Assembly (NCBI GenBank): GCA_964030785.1
Contig: OZ034979.1
Location: 35,893,984-35,957,983 of the forward strand
Source: Siderastrea siderea
Taxonomy: Eukaryota > Cnidaria > Anthozoa > Scleractinia > Rhizangiidae
DNA length: 64,000 nucleotides
Direction of reading: 5' to 3'
The position numbers and the translations under genes were made by a program. Under the pieces are notes generated by a model, which saw only the letters and a program-made list of their open reading frames with translations, was not told the origin of the DNA and did not search any database. Of this stretch, positions 25,583 to 35,378 are shown in pieces (the stretch's first letter is position 1; each line of letters starts with the position of its first letter).

Positions 25583-26686
25583 ATGTACGATCGACTACTT
25601 CAGTGGGTTACGAATATGCTTCAAGAGCAGCAAGCTATAGGGTTGTTACGGCAGCAGCAAGGCGGTCGTAATTCGGTATTGTTTGCTGTGGGGCAAATTG
25701 AAGATCAGTTGGTGCGAACTGAGCCAAAAGTTCCAAAAGAAAAACCTCAGGAACACTGCGAGCAACAGCTAATAGGAATGATTCGACGGCCACAAGATAT
25801 CTTCATTATTTACACCGAGAACTTCACTTGCCAGATGAGGGTGGGCACTGAGAGACGTTGCAACTGCTTTTTACAGGTCAGTCGAAATCCCAATAGCACC
25901 CCATTGGGAAGGACGGGACGGGAAAGGGACTCCGAGGTAATTGACTTATGCGGGGCATTTGACTTCAAATGGACTAAAGATAGAAATCAGATTAGCCTGA
26001 GAAAACAGCCGACGTCTCGCGAGGTCGCCACTTGAGCCCTCGCGAAACGACGTCTGAGTAACGAGTGCAGAAATTCCATACTGATGACGCGTCACTACCC
26101 AGATCTAGGTAGTGCTTCTGATTGGTTGAAACGTGAGGGAAATTTCACCAAATCCCCTCTTTTGTCTGATTTATTTTCCACTAAGGAACGTAATGATTGT
26201 AAGCAATAAAATACCCAATTAAAGGGATAGAAGACCACGTCTGTATCACTCTCCCTCACCTACAGCTTAGCGATGACAGGTGCACTTGTTCGCCGCATTA
26301 GAACTCGAGTTCTTTCATCAGTCTCTTTCCTCCAGAGTCAAAAAGTAACTGGTGGTTACGTGTTGAGAAATGATTGTTTCTGATTTTTGTTGCCAGTTTT
26401 TTTTGTCATCCTCATACTTAAGGTCCTGGATTTAGCCCTACGCTACCCACAATCCTTGGTAGTCACCATGTACCATCAGCCATACGACATCCAAGGCCCC
26501 AGCAACCAAGACGCCGGCCGCCAGGGACGATGGGACCAAATTGACCTTCAGAACAAGAACTTTATGCTTAACAACCCTGTGGGAGAAATGCCCCTGAATC
26601 TGGTGTTCATTAAGGTGCACTGGCTCATTCAAGACAATGCAGTTCAAGTTCGTGGCATGCAGATTGCTGGAATAACCCGCAAATAA
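25583..26686 (+). CDS. Possible two-exon gene of unknown function
   Basis: Exon 1 at 25583-25876 ends in ACAG-GTCAGT. Exon 2 at 26423-26686 follows CATACTTAAG. Joined in phase 0 they give 185 residues without a stop. Exon 1 contains MYDRLLQWVTNMLQEQQ and a Q/G-rich part, then RRPQDIFIIYTENFTC and a short Cys cluster (CNC). Exon 2 contains DLALRYPQSLVVTMYHQPY, a Gln-rich polar stretch, and ends near MQIAGITRK. An in-frame ATG 111 bp upstream (25472, MAAANPGGATRR) is separated by one TAA at 25529, so the 5' end may be mis-modelled or the gene decayed. AATAA sequence follows the stop at once. I do not recognise the family. Composition looks like coding sequence rather than noise. Confidence 0.4.
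25995..26135. repeat. Probable dispersed repeat with palindrome
   Basis: From memory, the sequence from AGCCTGAGAAAACAGCCGAC onward resembles a common coral genomic repeat. It holds the palindrome CACTACCCAGATCTAGGTAGTG at 26093-26114 (one mismatch in the centre). No second copy lies in this window. Confidence 0.4.
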
Positions 26687-26978
26687 TAAATCATACGTTT
26701 GAACTAGAATAATCCAGATTAGCATAGCTAGTGTCTTTAATTAGTACCCAGTGTAGGAAGAGCCAGGGTATGACCACTTTAAATTAAATCAGGAGCCCAT
26801 CGCTCGGAGCATACAGCTACCATACTGTGCACGCGTCTGTGAAACGACGTTTTGTCCGAACGCTTCTGAAAAATGCCGAAGATTACCCGAAAGATTCCGA
26901 GGATAACCAAACATCATCCGACGTTTTCCGTGGATAACTGGAAAGAATCAGAAATTTACAGCCGATTTTACTGTTGTG

Positions 26979-27224
26979 GAACAATATCAGCAAAGGACCG
27001 CAAACGAAAATGCTGCACGTGTACGTAGGATCTAGTAAACCAGACCTAATCAGCCAAAGAAATACTCAAATGACAAACAAAGCAGCAAGGCTGATCTGAC
27101 TACGTAGAAAGATTTGACTCTGCAAGACATAAACACGACACTAAAAGAACTTTAACAGAGCAGGGTTGCAGCCGTAGACAGCTGTTTCGCTCTACTTAGA
27201 GCTCGTCAGTACGGCATAGCAAGA
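26979..27224 (-). repeat. Terminal direct repeat 1 of the hammerhead element
   Basis: 246 bp, starting GAACAATATCAGC and ending GCATAGCAAGA on the plus strand. It differs from repeat 2 at only a few positions (for example CAATATC against CGATATC, and CACGTG against CATTTG). Confidence 0.9.
27166..27222 (-). ncRNA. Hammerhead ribozyme (type I), copy 1
   Basis: Read on the minus strand, 57 nt. Stem I pairs UUGC with GCAA and GCCGUA with UACGGC around an asymmetric UAU/U internal loop. The core CUGACGA follows. Stem II is GCUCU/AGAGC with an AAGU loop. GAA completes the core. Stem III is very short (ACA/UGU, or the self-complementary ACAGCUGU in a dimer). C17 precedes the cut. Every conserved core nucleotide is present. 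Predicted cleavage falls between plus-strand positions 27177 and 27176. Such a short stem III usually works better as a double hammerhead in dimeric RNA, which fits the tandem arrangement. Confidence 0.92.
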
Positions 27225-27473
27225 TGGCGAAAATGCCGCAAAAATACCCGTGCACTCTGTTAAAAGCCCTAAACGAGGACGCACGCCCACCAAACCACGC
27301 AATCACGTGTCTTGGAAAGGTCGAGAGTCCAAGTGTCGTGTTGATGTCTCGCAGAGCCAAAGATAGGATGGACAAAACCAACCTTATAAAGAAACATGGA
27401 CAAAACCATGCTATAAAGAACAGCATATCGGATCTATTAAAAAGACCTACGGTCCAAAAACATACATACAGTA
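27225..27473. other. Centre of the hammerhead element
   Basis: 249 bp between the terminal repeats. Overlapping frames run through it on both strands (99 codons plus strand, 105 codons minus strand), neither recognisable. No RT or GIY-YIG motif. Probably non-coding. Confidence 0.6.
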
Positions 27474-27719
27474 GAACGATATCAGCAAAGGACCGCAAAC
27501 GAAAATGCTGCATTTGTACGTAGGATCTAGTAAACCAGACCTAATCAGCCAAAGAAATACTCAAATGACAAACAAAGCAGCAAGGCTGATCTGACTACGT
27601 AGAAAGATTTGACTCTGCAAGACATAAACACGACACTAAAAGAACTTTAACAGAGCAGGGTTGCAGCCGTAGACAGCTGTTTCGCTCTACTTAGAGCTCG
27701 TCAGTACGGCATAGCAAGA
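27474..27719 (-). repeat. Terminal direct repeat 2 of the hammerhead element
   Basis: 246 bp, same length as repeat 1. It is followed directly by the second copy of the target duplication. Confidence 0.9.
27661..27717 (-). ncRNA. Hammerhead ribozyme (type I), copy 2
   Basis: Identical over all 57 nt to the copy at 27166-27222, with the same stems, core and predicted cut (between plus-strand 27672 and 27671). Full conservation between the two copies indicates a recent insertion or selection on the fold. Confidence 0.92.
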
Positions 27720-27729
27720 TACTGTTGTG

Positions 27730-28894
27730 TGCAGTTACGGGTTTTGAAACGTGATGCACCGCCATTGATTCTCCTGTTATAACGCGTTCATAATCTGCAG
27801 CGCCTTTACCTCTTTTTGATTAATCATATTACAGCAAGTTAGCATTTCCGCCGTAAACTTGCTTGATGGGCAAATTTCTATCATTTTGGTTCGCCCGAGG
27901 ACACTAGCTGATGACAGAAATCGAGTTCAAGGAAGAAATTTCGTCTTACAAAAATACAATCATAAAAGAGCAGGAGCTTTGCCAATTTTTTTCATACCGC
28001 GCTGTAGTTATGGCTGAGTTGGTGAGAGCATAATAACCGGCAAGCATTGTCCCCAGAACTTTGCGCGCTTACTGAGTGACAGCGGGAGGCTTGGGCTAAG
28101 CTCGAAGGGTGACGTCGCATCATATTTTCCGCCGAGGACGACTGGGAACTGGCAAGTCATGTTTTGAAAACAAAGTTGAGGGGAAGGCGTATCTAAAAAT
28201 AACTCAACTTGTGAAAACGCTGTTGCACGTATAGGGCGTATACAAGTGACGTCATCGCCGCGATGTTGGTGTGTCTTTTAACAAAAGATTTCTCATTAGT
28301 TCCTTTTGTACAACATGACCGCCACGCCATTGTCCGTTTAAATCTCTAGGGACTAATGTCATTCGCTCCATATATGGCAGTTGGGCTCTCCGGGTTATGA
28401 ACTCCTGACTTATTTGTATGCTTGTGGACACTGAACTTACAAGAAAGCAACTGAAAGCCACATGTACAGACGAACTCCAGTTGGTTTCTATAAATTTATC
28501 CTGGCACGAATTATGATTGGACGGTAAATTTCCACAAAGTATTCCTTGAAAGTAGGGTTTTGTGCTCTGACCAGTACCAAGTAATTACATGTACTTATTT
28601 TTGCACTCGTTCCTTACCTTAATTAACCCCCCCCAAGTCTTTTCGGGCGAGAAGCAGATCACGTGACCGTAACATCTCTCAATCCGAGCTAACCGCCATT
28701 ATTTTGAGTTCACGTAATCTGGTTTTTCTAGATCTTTTCATGTCCAGCATTTTGAATACTAAGAAGACACCGTGGTCTAGTTTGCACCATTTTTGGCCTA
28801 TTTGAAAATGTTTGTTTACATAACACAGGCTTTTCAAAATAAACCATTTACACCCTTCAAATGTCACTGCACTGTTCATACTTCTTTTTATTAA
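27730..28894. other. Intergenic, no gene seen
   Basis: No coding exon supported. The 70-79-codon minus-strand frames at 28252-28461 and 28679-28918 are unrecognised. Confidence 0.5.
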
Positions 28895-29074
28895 TCCTTT
28901 AATCCCCGATAGTGACAAGCATGCAATTTCTCCTCAAAATATCATTACTTAATCAAACATGTAGGTCATTAGAATAAAGGAAATGATCATCAACAAATTC
29001 TCCCAACTAGTACTATAAGAAATATACAGAGAGCAAGGAGGAGAACATGCACATTGATATCAAGGCTTAAAGGG
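28895..29074. mobile_element. TTAA-flanked MITE, family with TTTAAGCC ends, copy 1
   Basis: 180 bp between TTAA at 28891-28894 and 29075-29078. It begins TCCTTTAATCCCCGATA and ends ATATCAAGGCTTAAAGGG. The ends and parts of the interior (AGAA..TTCTC, ACTAGT) resemble 59350-59553. Confidence 0.65.
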
Positions 29075-29078
29075 TTAA

Positions 29079-30686
29079 AAAAAAAGCAGTCAGTTGCGCG
29101 CATCCCACGAGCATTGTGTTCACTCTTCCAACCAATGCCAAAAGAATGTTCTGGGGAGTGTGTGTTTGGAGAAATCAGAACTTTGTCAACTAGGCAGGTG
29201 ACTCTGTGAGAGGGCTACTGCCAAAAATTAGGTAAAGTTAACACAAGCACAGACAGACACATATCAGTTACAGAATTTTATTACACAAGTACATTGTATT
29301 ATTTTAGCTTAAACAACTACAGAGAAACCCAGTAAAGCGGGATTGAAGTCGTTTTCGGGAAGACTGGAATATTTCCACTGATAAAAAGACCACTGGCAAC
29401 ACTGTTGCAAAAATTTGTGTACATTGCCCAGGTAATTTATTCCCCAATTTTCCCTGGAAAATTTACCTATCGAAGTGCATAATATTTAATTATCAATCAA
29501 GTTGCATAAAAGTGTTCTATAAGCCCTATTCAATACAATACTGTGGAATCCTGAGGGGCACCATTAGACCAACACTGGTCCACTACAGGACCATTGTTGG
29601 TTCACCAATGGTCCACCACTGAGGAATCATTTGGCTCTTGGTTATCACTGGTCCACCACCACCTAGCCACATAAACTGAGAGGCTTACTAACAAGGTAGG
29701 TCTAATATGACTGGGTTTTGTGCAGGCTGAAAAAAGATACTCTAAACAGGTTTTCAGTTTTAAAAAATTAAAATCAGAACAAAAATGTTTTTCTGAAATC
29801 CCTAGTTTCCCAACAAAATACAATAGATGACAGAAACTAAACAGAGTTTCAGTTTTGTCCTGTTTATCCTTTGAGATACACATCATGCTTTTTTTTATTT
29901 TTGCATTACAGAACTTCTTTTGCTAAGAATTGGATTCTACTCGTACAATGTAGGTCTCAATTTTTACCCCAGATCATCAGAGCATTCACTCCCATGCAAG
30001 GCTGTTAACAAGGATCCCTCACTAAAGGGAACCCATTTTCTTCTGGGGCACTAAAATTTAACACCCATAGTTCCTTACTTCTGAGGTTTTCCTTCGCTAA
30101 CGGCCTTTCTAGTTGAACTTGTTACCAACTGATAACAAGAGCAAAGGAATTCACCACTTTAGAAGAAAAAAAAGGGTTAACTGGCTAAGTGGGGTATATG
30201 AGTTAATTTACAAAGCACAGGCAAGATTAGCCAAATTAATATCACGCACACTAAGGAAGGCCGAAATATCCTAACACATAAACTTAAGGAATTGAGCTTG
30301 TAGCACTACATTTGTCATCTCACTTTGTAAACAAATCATCTGAATTTACAAACAGGTTTTGTATGGCAAAAATCCTAGGATTAGAAACTGTAGAACTGAT
30401 TGTGATTTAACAGTAAAAACCATTTGTAGCCAAGTTTTACAGTTTTCAGAACAAGGTTTTAAAGAATTCTACACTAACGTATATCATAGTCACCCAGACA
30501 TTTCTTGCAAAGATAAAATCATTGTTTCACAGGAAAAGGGCAAGACAGTAAGATAATTATTACACTAAAGGCTGCAGACGCCACCTGTTTGTTGACCTTG
30601 CTTGTGTGACCTTGCCCATACAGTATTCTAGTCGCACATTGTTGATTTACACGGGATTTGAACAGGAGTAGATTGTGAAGAGACAT
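29079..30686. other. 3' flank of Rab5, possibly its 3' UTR
   Basis: Non-coding. A local run of short ACTGGTCCACCA-type repeats lies at about 29565-29660. TTTATT at 29277-29282 (AATAAA on the minus strand) is one candidate poly(A) signal for Rab5. It would imply a 1.4-kb 3' UTR. Confidence 0.4.
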
Positions 30687-33600
30687 TTATTTACAGCAGC
30701 CACCCTGGTGAGACTCATTTGTCTCCCTGAGGTCAACTCCTCTTTGCTGGCGGCCAACGGCAGGGCCTGCAGCTGCAGGGTCACTCTTGGGCAGTTTCTT
30801 TGCTGTAATTTAACGAGAAGGTAGTTTATGTCAATGTCCAACCCAAAGCATTAAGCTCGTGAGCTAAGTGTACCATTGGTGCAAGCATTTAGCTCTAGTT
30901 TCTACAGCATGGACCAACTAGGAGCATCACAATCCCTTCTTGGATGGGATGCTAGTCTATAACAGTGCAACCCAAGAAGGGAGCAGAGATGGCACAGTGG
31001 TGAGAGCACTTGCCTCCCACTAATGTGGCCTGGGTTTGATTCCCAGACTAGACATCAGATGTGGGTTGAGTTTGTTGTTGATTCTCGTCTTTGCTTAGAC
31101 AGGTCTTTTTCCAGGTACTTCAGTTTTCCCCTCTCCTCAAAAACCGACATTTCCAAATTCCAATTCGATCTGGACACAGAGGGCCACAGGGTCATCAGCA
31201 AAAGCTGTCACGTGTTACCCTCTTTAAATTAAGTCTCTTTGCTTTAATTTTACTTTATTTTGTACAGCTTCCTGATGGTTTTGTTGTGTCCAGGGTCACT
31301 TGAAAATCGATTAAATGTAACTCCAGGATTAAACTTTGCCCACGGTCCTAACTTGTATTTATATACAAACATGTCACCACCAAAAATTTTATGGTAAATT
31401 TCACTGCCATGTGCAGTCCTGGGTGTTTAAAGTGTGATTGCTGGCTATGATTTGCTCATATGGTCAGAAAATAATTGGAATAGTGCACATGAAATCAGTT
31501 TTAAGAGGAAATACTAGCCTCCAGAAATTCAAACAGTCAAAAAAAAACACACACACCAGAAATCATTCAGACAATAAAGCCCTGACCAGACCACTGACTC
31601 CAGATCAAAATGGAATTTGGAAACATCATTCTTACCACATGGACGCTTACAAATTGACACAAGTCTCCTTCCAACTCTGCTTGGCCGGGGTTGAATATCA
31701 ATAATCATTACTGAAAGAATAAGGAAAGGGGACATTCTACTCACCTATTGCTAAGAATATATCATTCACGTTCATCGCAGTTTTCGCTGATGTCTCCATA
31801 AACAGAAGAGCATTGTCCTCTGCATACGACTGAGCATCCTAATCAAATAAAATATTTTGAATTAAACGAAAAAAGCAATGTGCATTCAATTAAACGATAA
31901 GCCTTGAATAACATAATACTGGGTGCAAATAAACACAGCATTATCGTCACCTCAGGCATTTGTCCAGTGTACCGTTATGTGATAACTATAATTAAAATCC
32001 TCCTCTGGTAGAGCAAACTGAATATAAAATGTGCCTTAATTAGAAACTTGGCAGACTTCCCTACATTTGCATAACCTTCCAGAGTCTACAATACTTTTCC
32101 TTCTGCAGGTGCCATTTCTTTCTTCTGCGTATAAGTCAAACTGGTATTTAAGTCATCCCTTCTTTTTAGCCATTGAAATCAAGATTTTTTCTATTTCTGG
32201 TACATAAATGGGGTAAAAAATTAGTCAAAATTCTGTAGAAAGATATGTCAATTCTCTTGTTAAGCAGGTCCGAGGCCAAATTCTAGAAACTGTAGGCAGA
32301 AACTATTGTAATAAAAATGTCAAGGTTTAATGATACTACGTATGATTATCTGGATGTATGCCTTGGGAGCGTGAAGGTTTTTTTGTTCAAACAAGTGAAC
32401 CCTTGAGTTTTGGCCGGCATATAAGCCAAGGTTGATTTTTGAGGCCAATTTTCAGAGCTTCAAGTGTCAACTTCTACACTGGAAAATACAGTATTAGGGG
32501 AGATTCATTCAATACCTCATATTCCACCATTCTCTTGCTTGACAAATCTGCTTTATTTCCTGCAAGCGCTATGACAATATTGGGACTGGCCTGTCGCTGA
32601 AGCTCTTTTATCCAATTCTTTGCTCTGCCAAATGTTTCCTGGCTTGTGATGTCGTACACAACAATTGCAGCTTGCGCCCCCCGATAGTACATTGGGGCTA
32701 AACTGTGATATCTTTCCTGGCCTGCTGTGTCCCAGATCTCAAACTTAACTGTTGTATCATCCAAACACACCGTCTGTGTTAAAAAGGCAGCTAAAGACAA
32801 AAAAAAGAGACAACAGTCAGTCATCTGATCTCTAGCCCAGGATTAGATCTCAATCGATTTTACTAGCTCTTTCTTAGTGTTGCACCCTCTAAGTGACACA
32901 AACAAAAGATTCCAAGGAAATGTCCACTACAACACAACAGCAAACCAACAATGAGTTTGGCAACAACAAGAAAGACCTGTTTTAGCTGATTTTGTTGGTT
33001 CATGGAAGCAAGGCTGAGGAATGACAGCTAGAGCATCTAGCATACCAGCTAGTTGTTTTCTGTCAGCGAAAGATACTCAGTGGTTGGCTGGACATTCAGC
33101 GGTTCTAGCTGAACCAAAATGACACAAGAATGCCCTCTGGTTTTCTTCTCCAAATTTATCCCGAATTTATACAATTTGATGCAAATTTATGTTCATTTAA
33201 TACAAATTTTACAAGATGCCAATTACATGGCCCCCTTTATATCCATAAAGATCACTGGTCTAAGGCAAGATTGCAAGATGGTCTGGCAATATTGAAACAA
33301 ACTACAGTGCAGCATACGTGTCTTGAAATTTGCTTGCAGCATTTGTGAATAAAGGAAACCCTCACCTCCAATTGTACTTTCCTGGTATTCATGGAACTGT
33401 CCCTTAACAAACCTTAGAACCAAACTTGACTTCCCAACAGCTGATTCACCTGTAGAATTAAACAGTTTAATATACAATAAGCATGTAGGATTAACCATAA
33501 CCACAGGATGTCATCCATGGCAAGATTATTAGAATTAAAAATAGTATTTTAAATACCTTTTTAAATCCTGCTTAGTTACTGCCACGAGTATTTGATCATA

Positions 33601-35378
33601 TCCACAGGTCTACAGTATTCACATGCTATATTAATTACTATTATAATTATCATTATTAAGTAATGGTACGCGTAAAAACTAGGCAGGCACATTGCAAAAT
33701 CGATTAAAAGGTGTTAGCTTTTAATTATCAAATTCAATTAAATTCGTGAATCTGATTGGTCGATATCAAAAAAATCGCTGAAAAGTACAAGAAAAACTTG
33801 ACAAAAACAGCATTTTTTTGGCTTAGTTTTCTCCATTCCCGTGTTGTTCCTCACGGCCAAAATTCAGCATTGTTCTATACGCCAATCAAGAGTTAGAACG
33901 GAAAACGTGCCACACGCACGATCTTCATGTGTCGCCATGTTGGATCTGCGATCCAAGAGTTGAGCTAACTGGCCTTTAATGGACTCCTATTTGAGTATCT
34001 TGGCCCGTAAGATCTTGCAATTGTGGCTGCAGTTTGCCTAACATTCAATCAATTTGTATTTGAAGGAAGGAAACTGACTGCACAAACATTTTTGGTGTGA
34101 AAGAATCATCTCACCTTGGCTGACACGTAGGAGACACGGGAAGACTTGTTTATCAGAAAGTGCCGCAAAGAGGCTATACAAAATCGACTCGTCTGCAACA
34201 TGCATTTCTTCTAGCTGCTTCAGAGGAATGAATTTTAGGACTGCTTTCCTCTGCCAAGCGACTGCAGATGTTGAAGATACCACGTTGTAAGGAGTAATTT
34301 CGCGAAGGACATGTTCGCGCGAAGCTAAATCGTCGTTCAGGAGCATTAGTAGACATATCAACATTACGCCTAACAAAGAGTTTAGCCTTTTTGCTATCGC
34401 TTGTTTCTGTTCACTGAACAGTCTTTTGCAATAACAGGGGACTAATATTCTGAAGAGATTGTATTTTTTGAGAGTCCTTCCCACGATCACGGCGTAGAGA
34501 CAATGGACAGCGATTATTTAGTATTTTGATGCAGTGGATATTGTTTCAGTACTTTATATTATCGAAAATACCTACCCGTCGCACGTAAGAGGCAATGTAA
34601 GGTAGATGCAAGTAAAATTCTCTGACAATTACAGCGAGGTATTTTATTTATTTGTTCTGTTGCAGTTTTCATAGCGTAGCACAGAGAGATGGCTTTTGAC
34701 TCTAGCGCATTCTACGTACGTGAGTGCGATTTCTTGCTGTTTTCGATCACCAATTTGACAGTCCCTTCGTGAAAGCCGAGCTAAAAAATTTTAACGCGGT
34801 CGCTGACTGATGTATCACTGTACTAATCCTGATGTAATTTTATACAAGTTTAACTTTCTTGCATTTGGCGAATAGAAATTTTCCAAAATTTAGATATATT
34901 ATACTTTTGAATGTATTGATTGTGTAGCCAAAATAAAAGGTTGTATGAATGGATTACAAACTATCTTATTTGAAATTTGCAAATTTCGCGCTTTTCACCG
35001 TATTGGCCAATCAGATCATTCAGACTTAAATTGATTAGAGCAATTAGCACCTGAAAATTAACTGCCGCTATTACAGTGGCCTACTGTTCTTTTGCCTAGT
35101 TTTTACGCAGACCATTACTTAAAATCTCTACCTCTGAAAAACAGACACCTCCTTGATACAGACACTAAGTTCAGTCCCCAAATATTCATATTAAAGAAGT
35201 TTGACTACAACTCTTCCCCTTTGAAGACTGCAATGCTTCCCCTTTGAAAATACACTGTAACTGTGTTAAAATCTGTTTACTGTTTAACACAGCACTCACC
35301 TAAAAGTACCAGTTTAAATTGACAGATTTTCCCTTGCACAGCTCCATTGGGGCGTTGTGCCGTTCCCCGTGCAGCCAT
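30687..35378 (-). CDS. RAB5: Rab5 small GTPase
   Basis: Five exons on the minus strand: 35378-35300, 33449-33366, 32790-32516, 31838-31745 and 30802-30687, giving 215 residues, the usual Rab5 length. All introns are GT-AG and the frame is continuous. Rab5 is the GTPase of early endosomes, controlling endocytic vesicle fusion. Visible motifs: P-loop GESAVGKS at 27-34, switch I Thr52, switch II WDTAGQE at 74-80 with catalytic Gln79, NKAD at 133-136 and ETSAK at 161-165. The Rab5-type [20 protein letters not shown] stretch is intact. The protein ends GGCCK: two prenylatable cysteines followed by a single Lys, where vertebrate Rab5 has CCSN. Intron 1 holds a 1.46-kb transposon. The start is the only ATG giving the expected short N-terminus ([10 protein letters not shown]...). 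Confidence 0.97.
30890..31235 (+). mobile_element. tRNA-derived SINE(s)
   Basis: 30984-31235 starts with a tRNA-like head: A box TGGCACAGTGGTGAGAGCAC, B box GGTTTGATTCCC. A central body follows with TCTTTTTCCAGGTACTTC and TTTTCCCCTCTCCTC, features I recall from abundant coral SINEs. Just upstream (30890-30970) is a fragment related to the SINE at 44185-44450 (shared GGATGGGATGCTAGTC). Located between Rab5 exons 5 and 4. Confidence 0.75.
33660..35118. mobile_element. TTAA-flanked DNA element in Rab5 intron 1, 1459 bp
   Basis: The ends are long inverted repeats: GTAATGGTACGCGTAAAAAC on the left, and GTAATGGTCTGCGTAAAAAC reading inward from the right. TTAA lies on each side (33656-33659 and 35119-35122). 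Further inside, CTGATTGG motifs recur inverted. It carries a 150-codon minus-strand frame (34490-34038). Confidence 0.8.
34038..34490 (-). CDS. Unrecognised 150-codon frame inside the intronic element
   Basis: Starts [13 protein letters not shown], contains [20 protein letters not shown] and [12 protein letters not shown], and ends at a stop inside the TTAA-flanked element. Moderately hydrophobic. No transposase motif recognised. It could be a remnant coding exon of the parent transposon or chance. Confidence 0.3.
   Translation of the reverse strand: MIVGRTLKKYNLFRILVPCYCKRLFSEQKQAIAKRLNSLLGVMLICLLMLLNDDLASREHVLREITPYNVVSSTSAVAWQRKAVLKFIPLKQLEEMHVADESILYSLFAALSDKQVFPCLLRVSQGEMILSHQKCLCSQFPSFKYKLIEC

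Larger units (their letters stand above)
26979..27719 (-). mobile_element. Retrozyme-like element with hammerhead ribozymes
   Basis: A 741-bp element with two 246-bp terminal direct repeats (26979-27224 and 27474-27719), almost identical, around a 249-bp centre. A 10-bp target duplication TACTGTTGTG flanks it (26969-26978 and 27720-27729), so the unit moved as a whole. Each repeat carries a complete type I hammerhead ribozyme on the minus strand, close to the 5' end of the repeat in that sense. Cleavage at both sites would release a 495-nt RNA. No reverse transcriptase is present, so it must be mobilised in trans. Termini are not TG...CA. Penelope-like elements and animal retrozymes are the known families with hammerheads in terminal or tandem repeats. 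Which one applies here is inference. Confidence 0.9.

Noticed and set aside
26979..27719. Ordinary LTR retrotransposon (TRIM type)
   Set aside because: Direct repeats fit, but the termini are not TG...CA and the 10-bp duplication is longer than the usual 4-6 bp. The hammerheads point to retrozyme or Penelope relatives.
27905..27925. Another hammerhead core (CTGATGA followed by GAAA)
   Set aside because: There is no room for stem II between CTGATGACA and GAAA, and no stem I partner.
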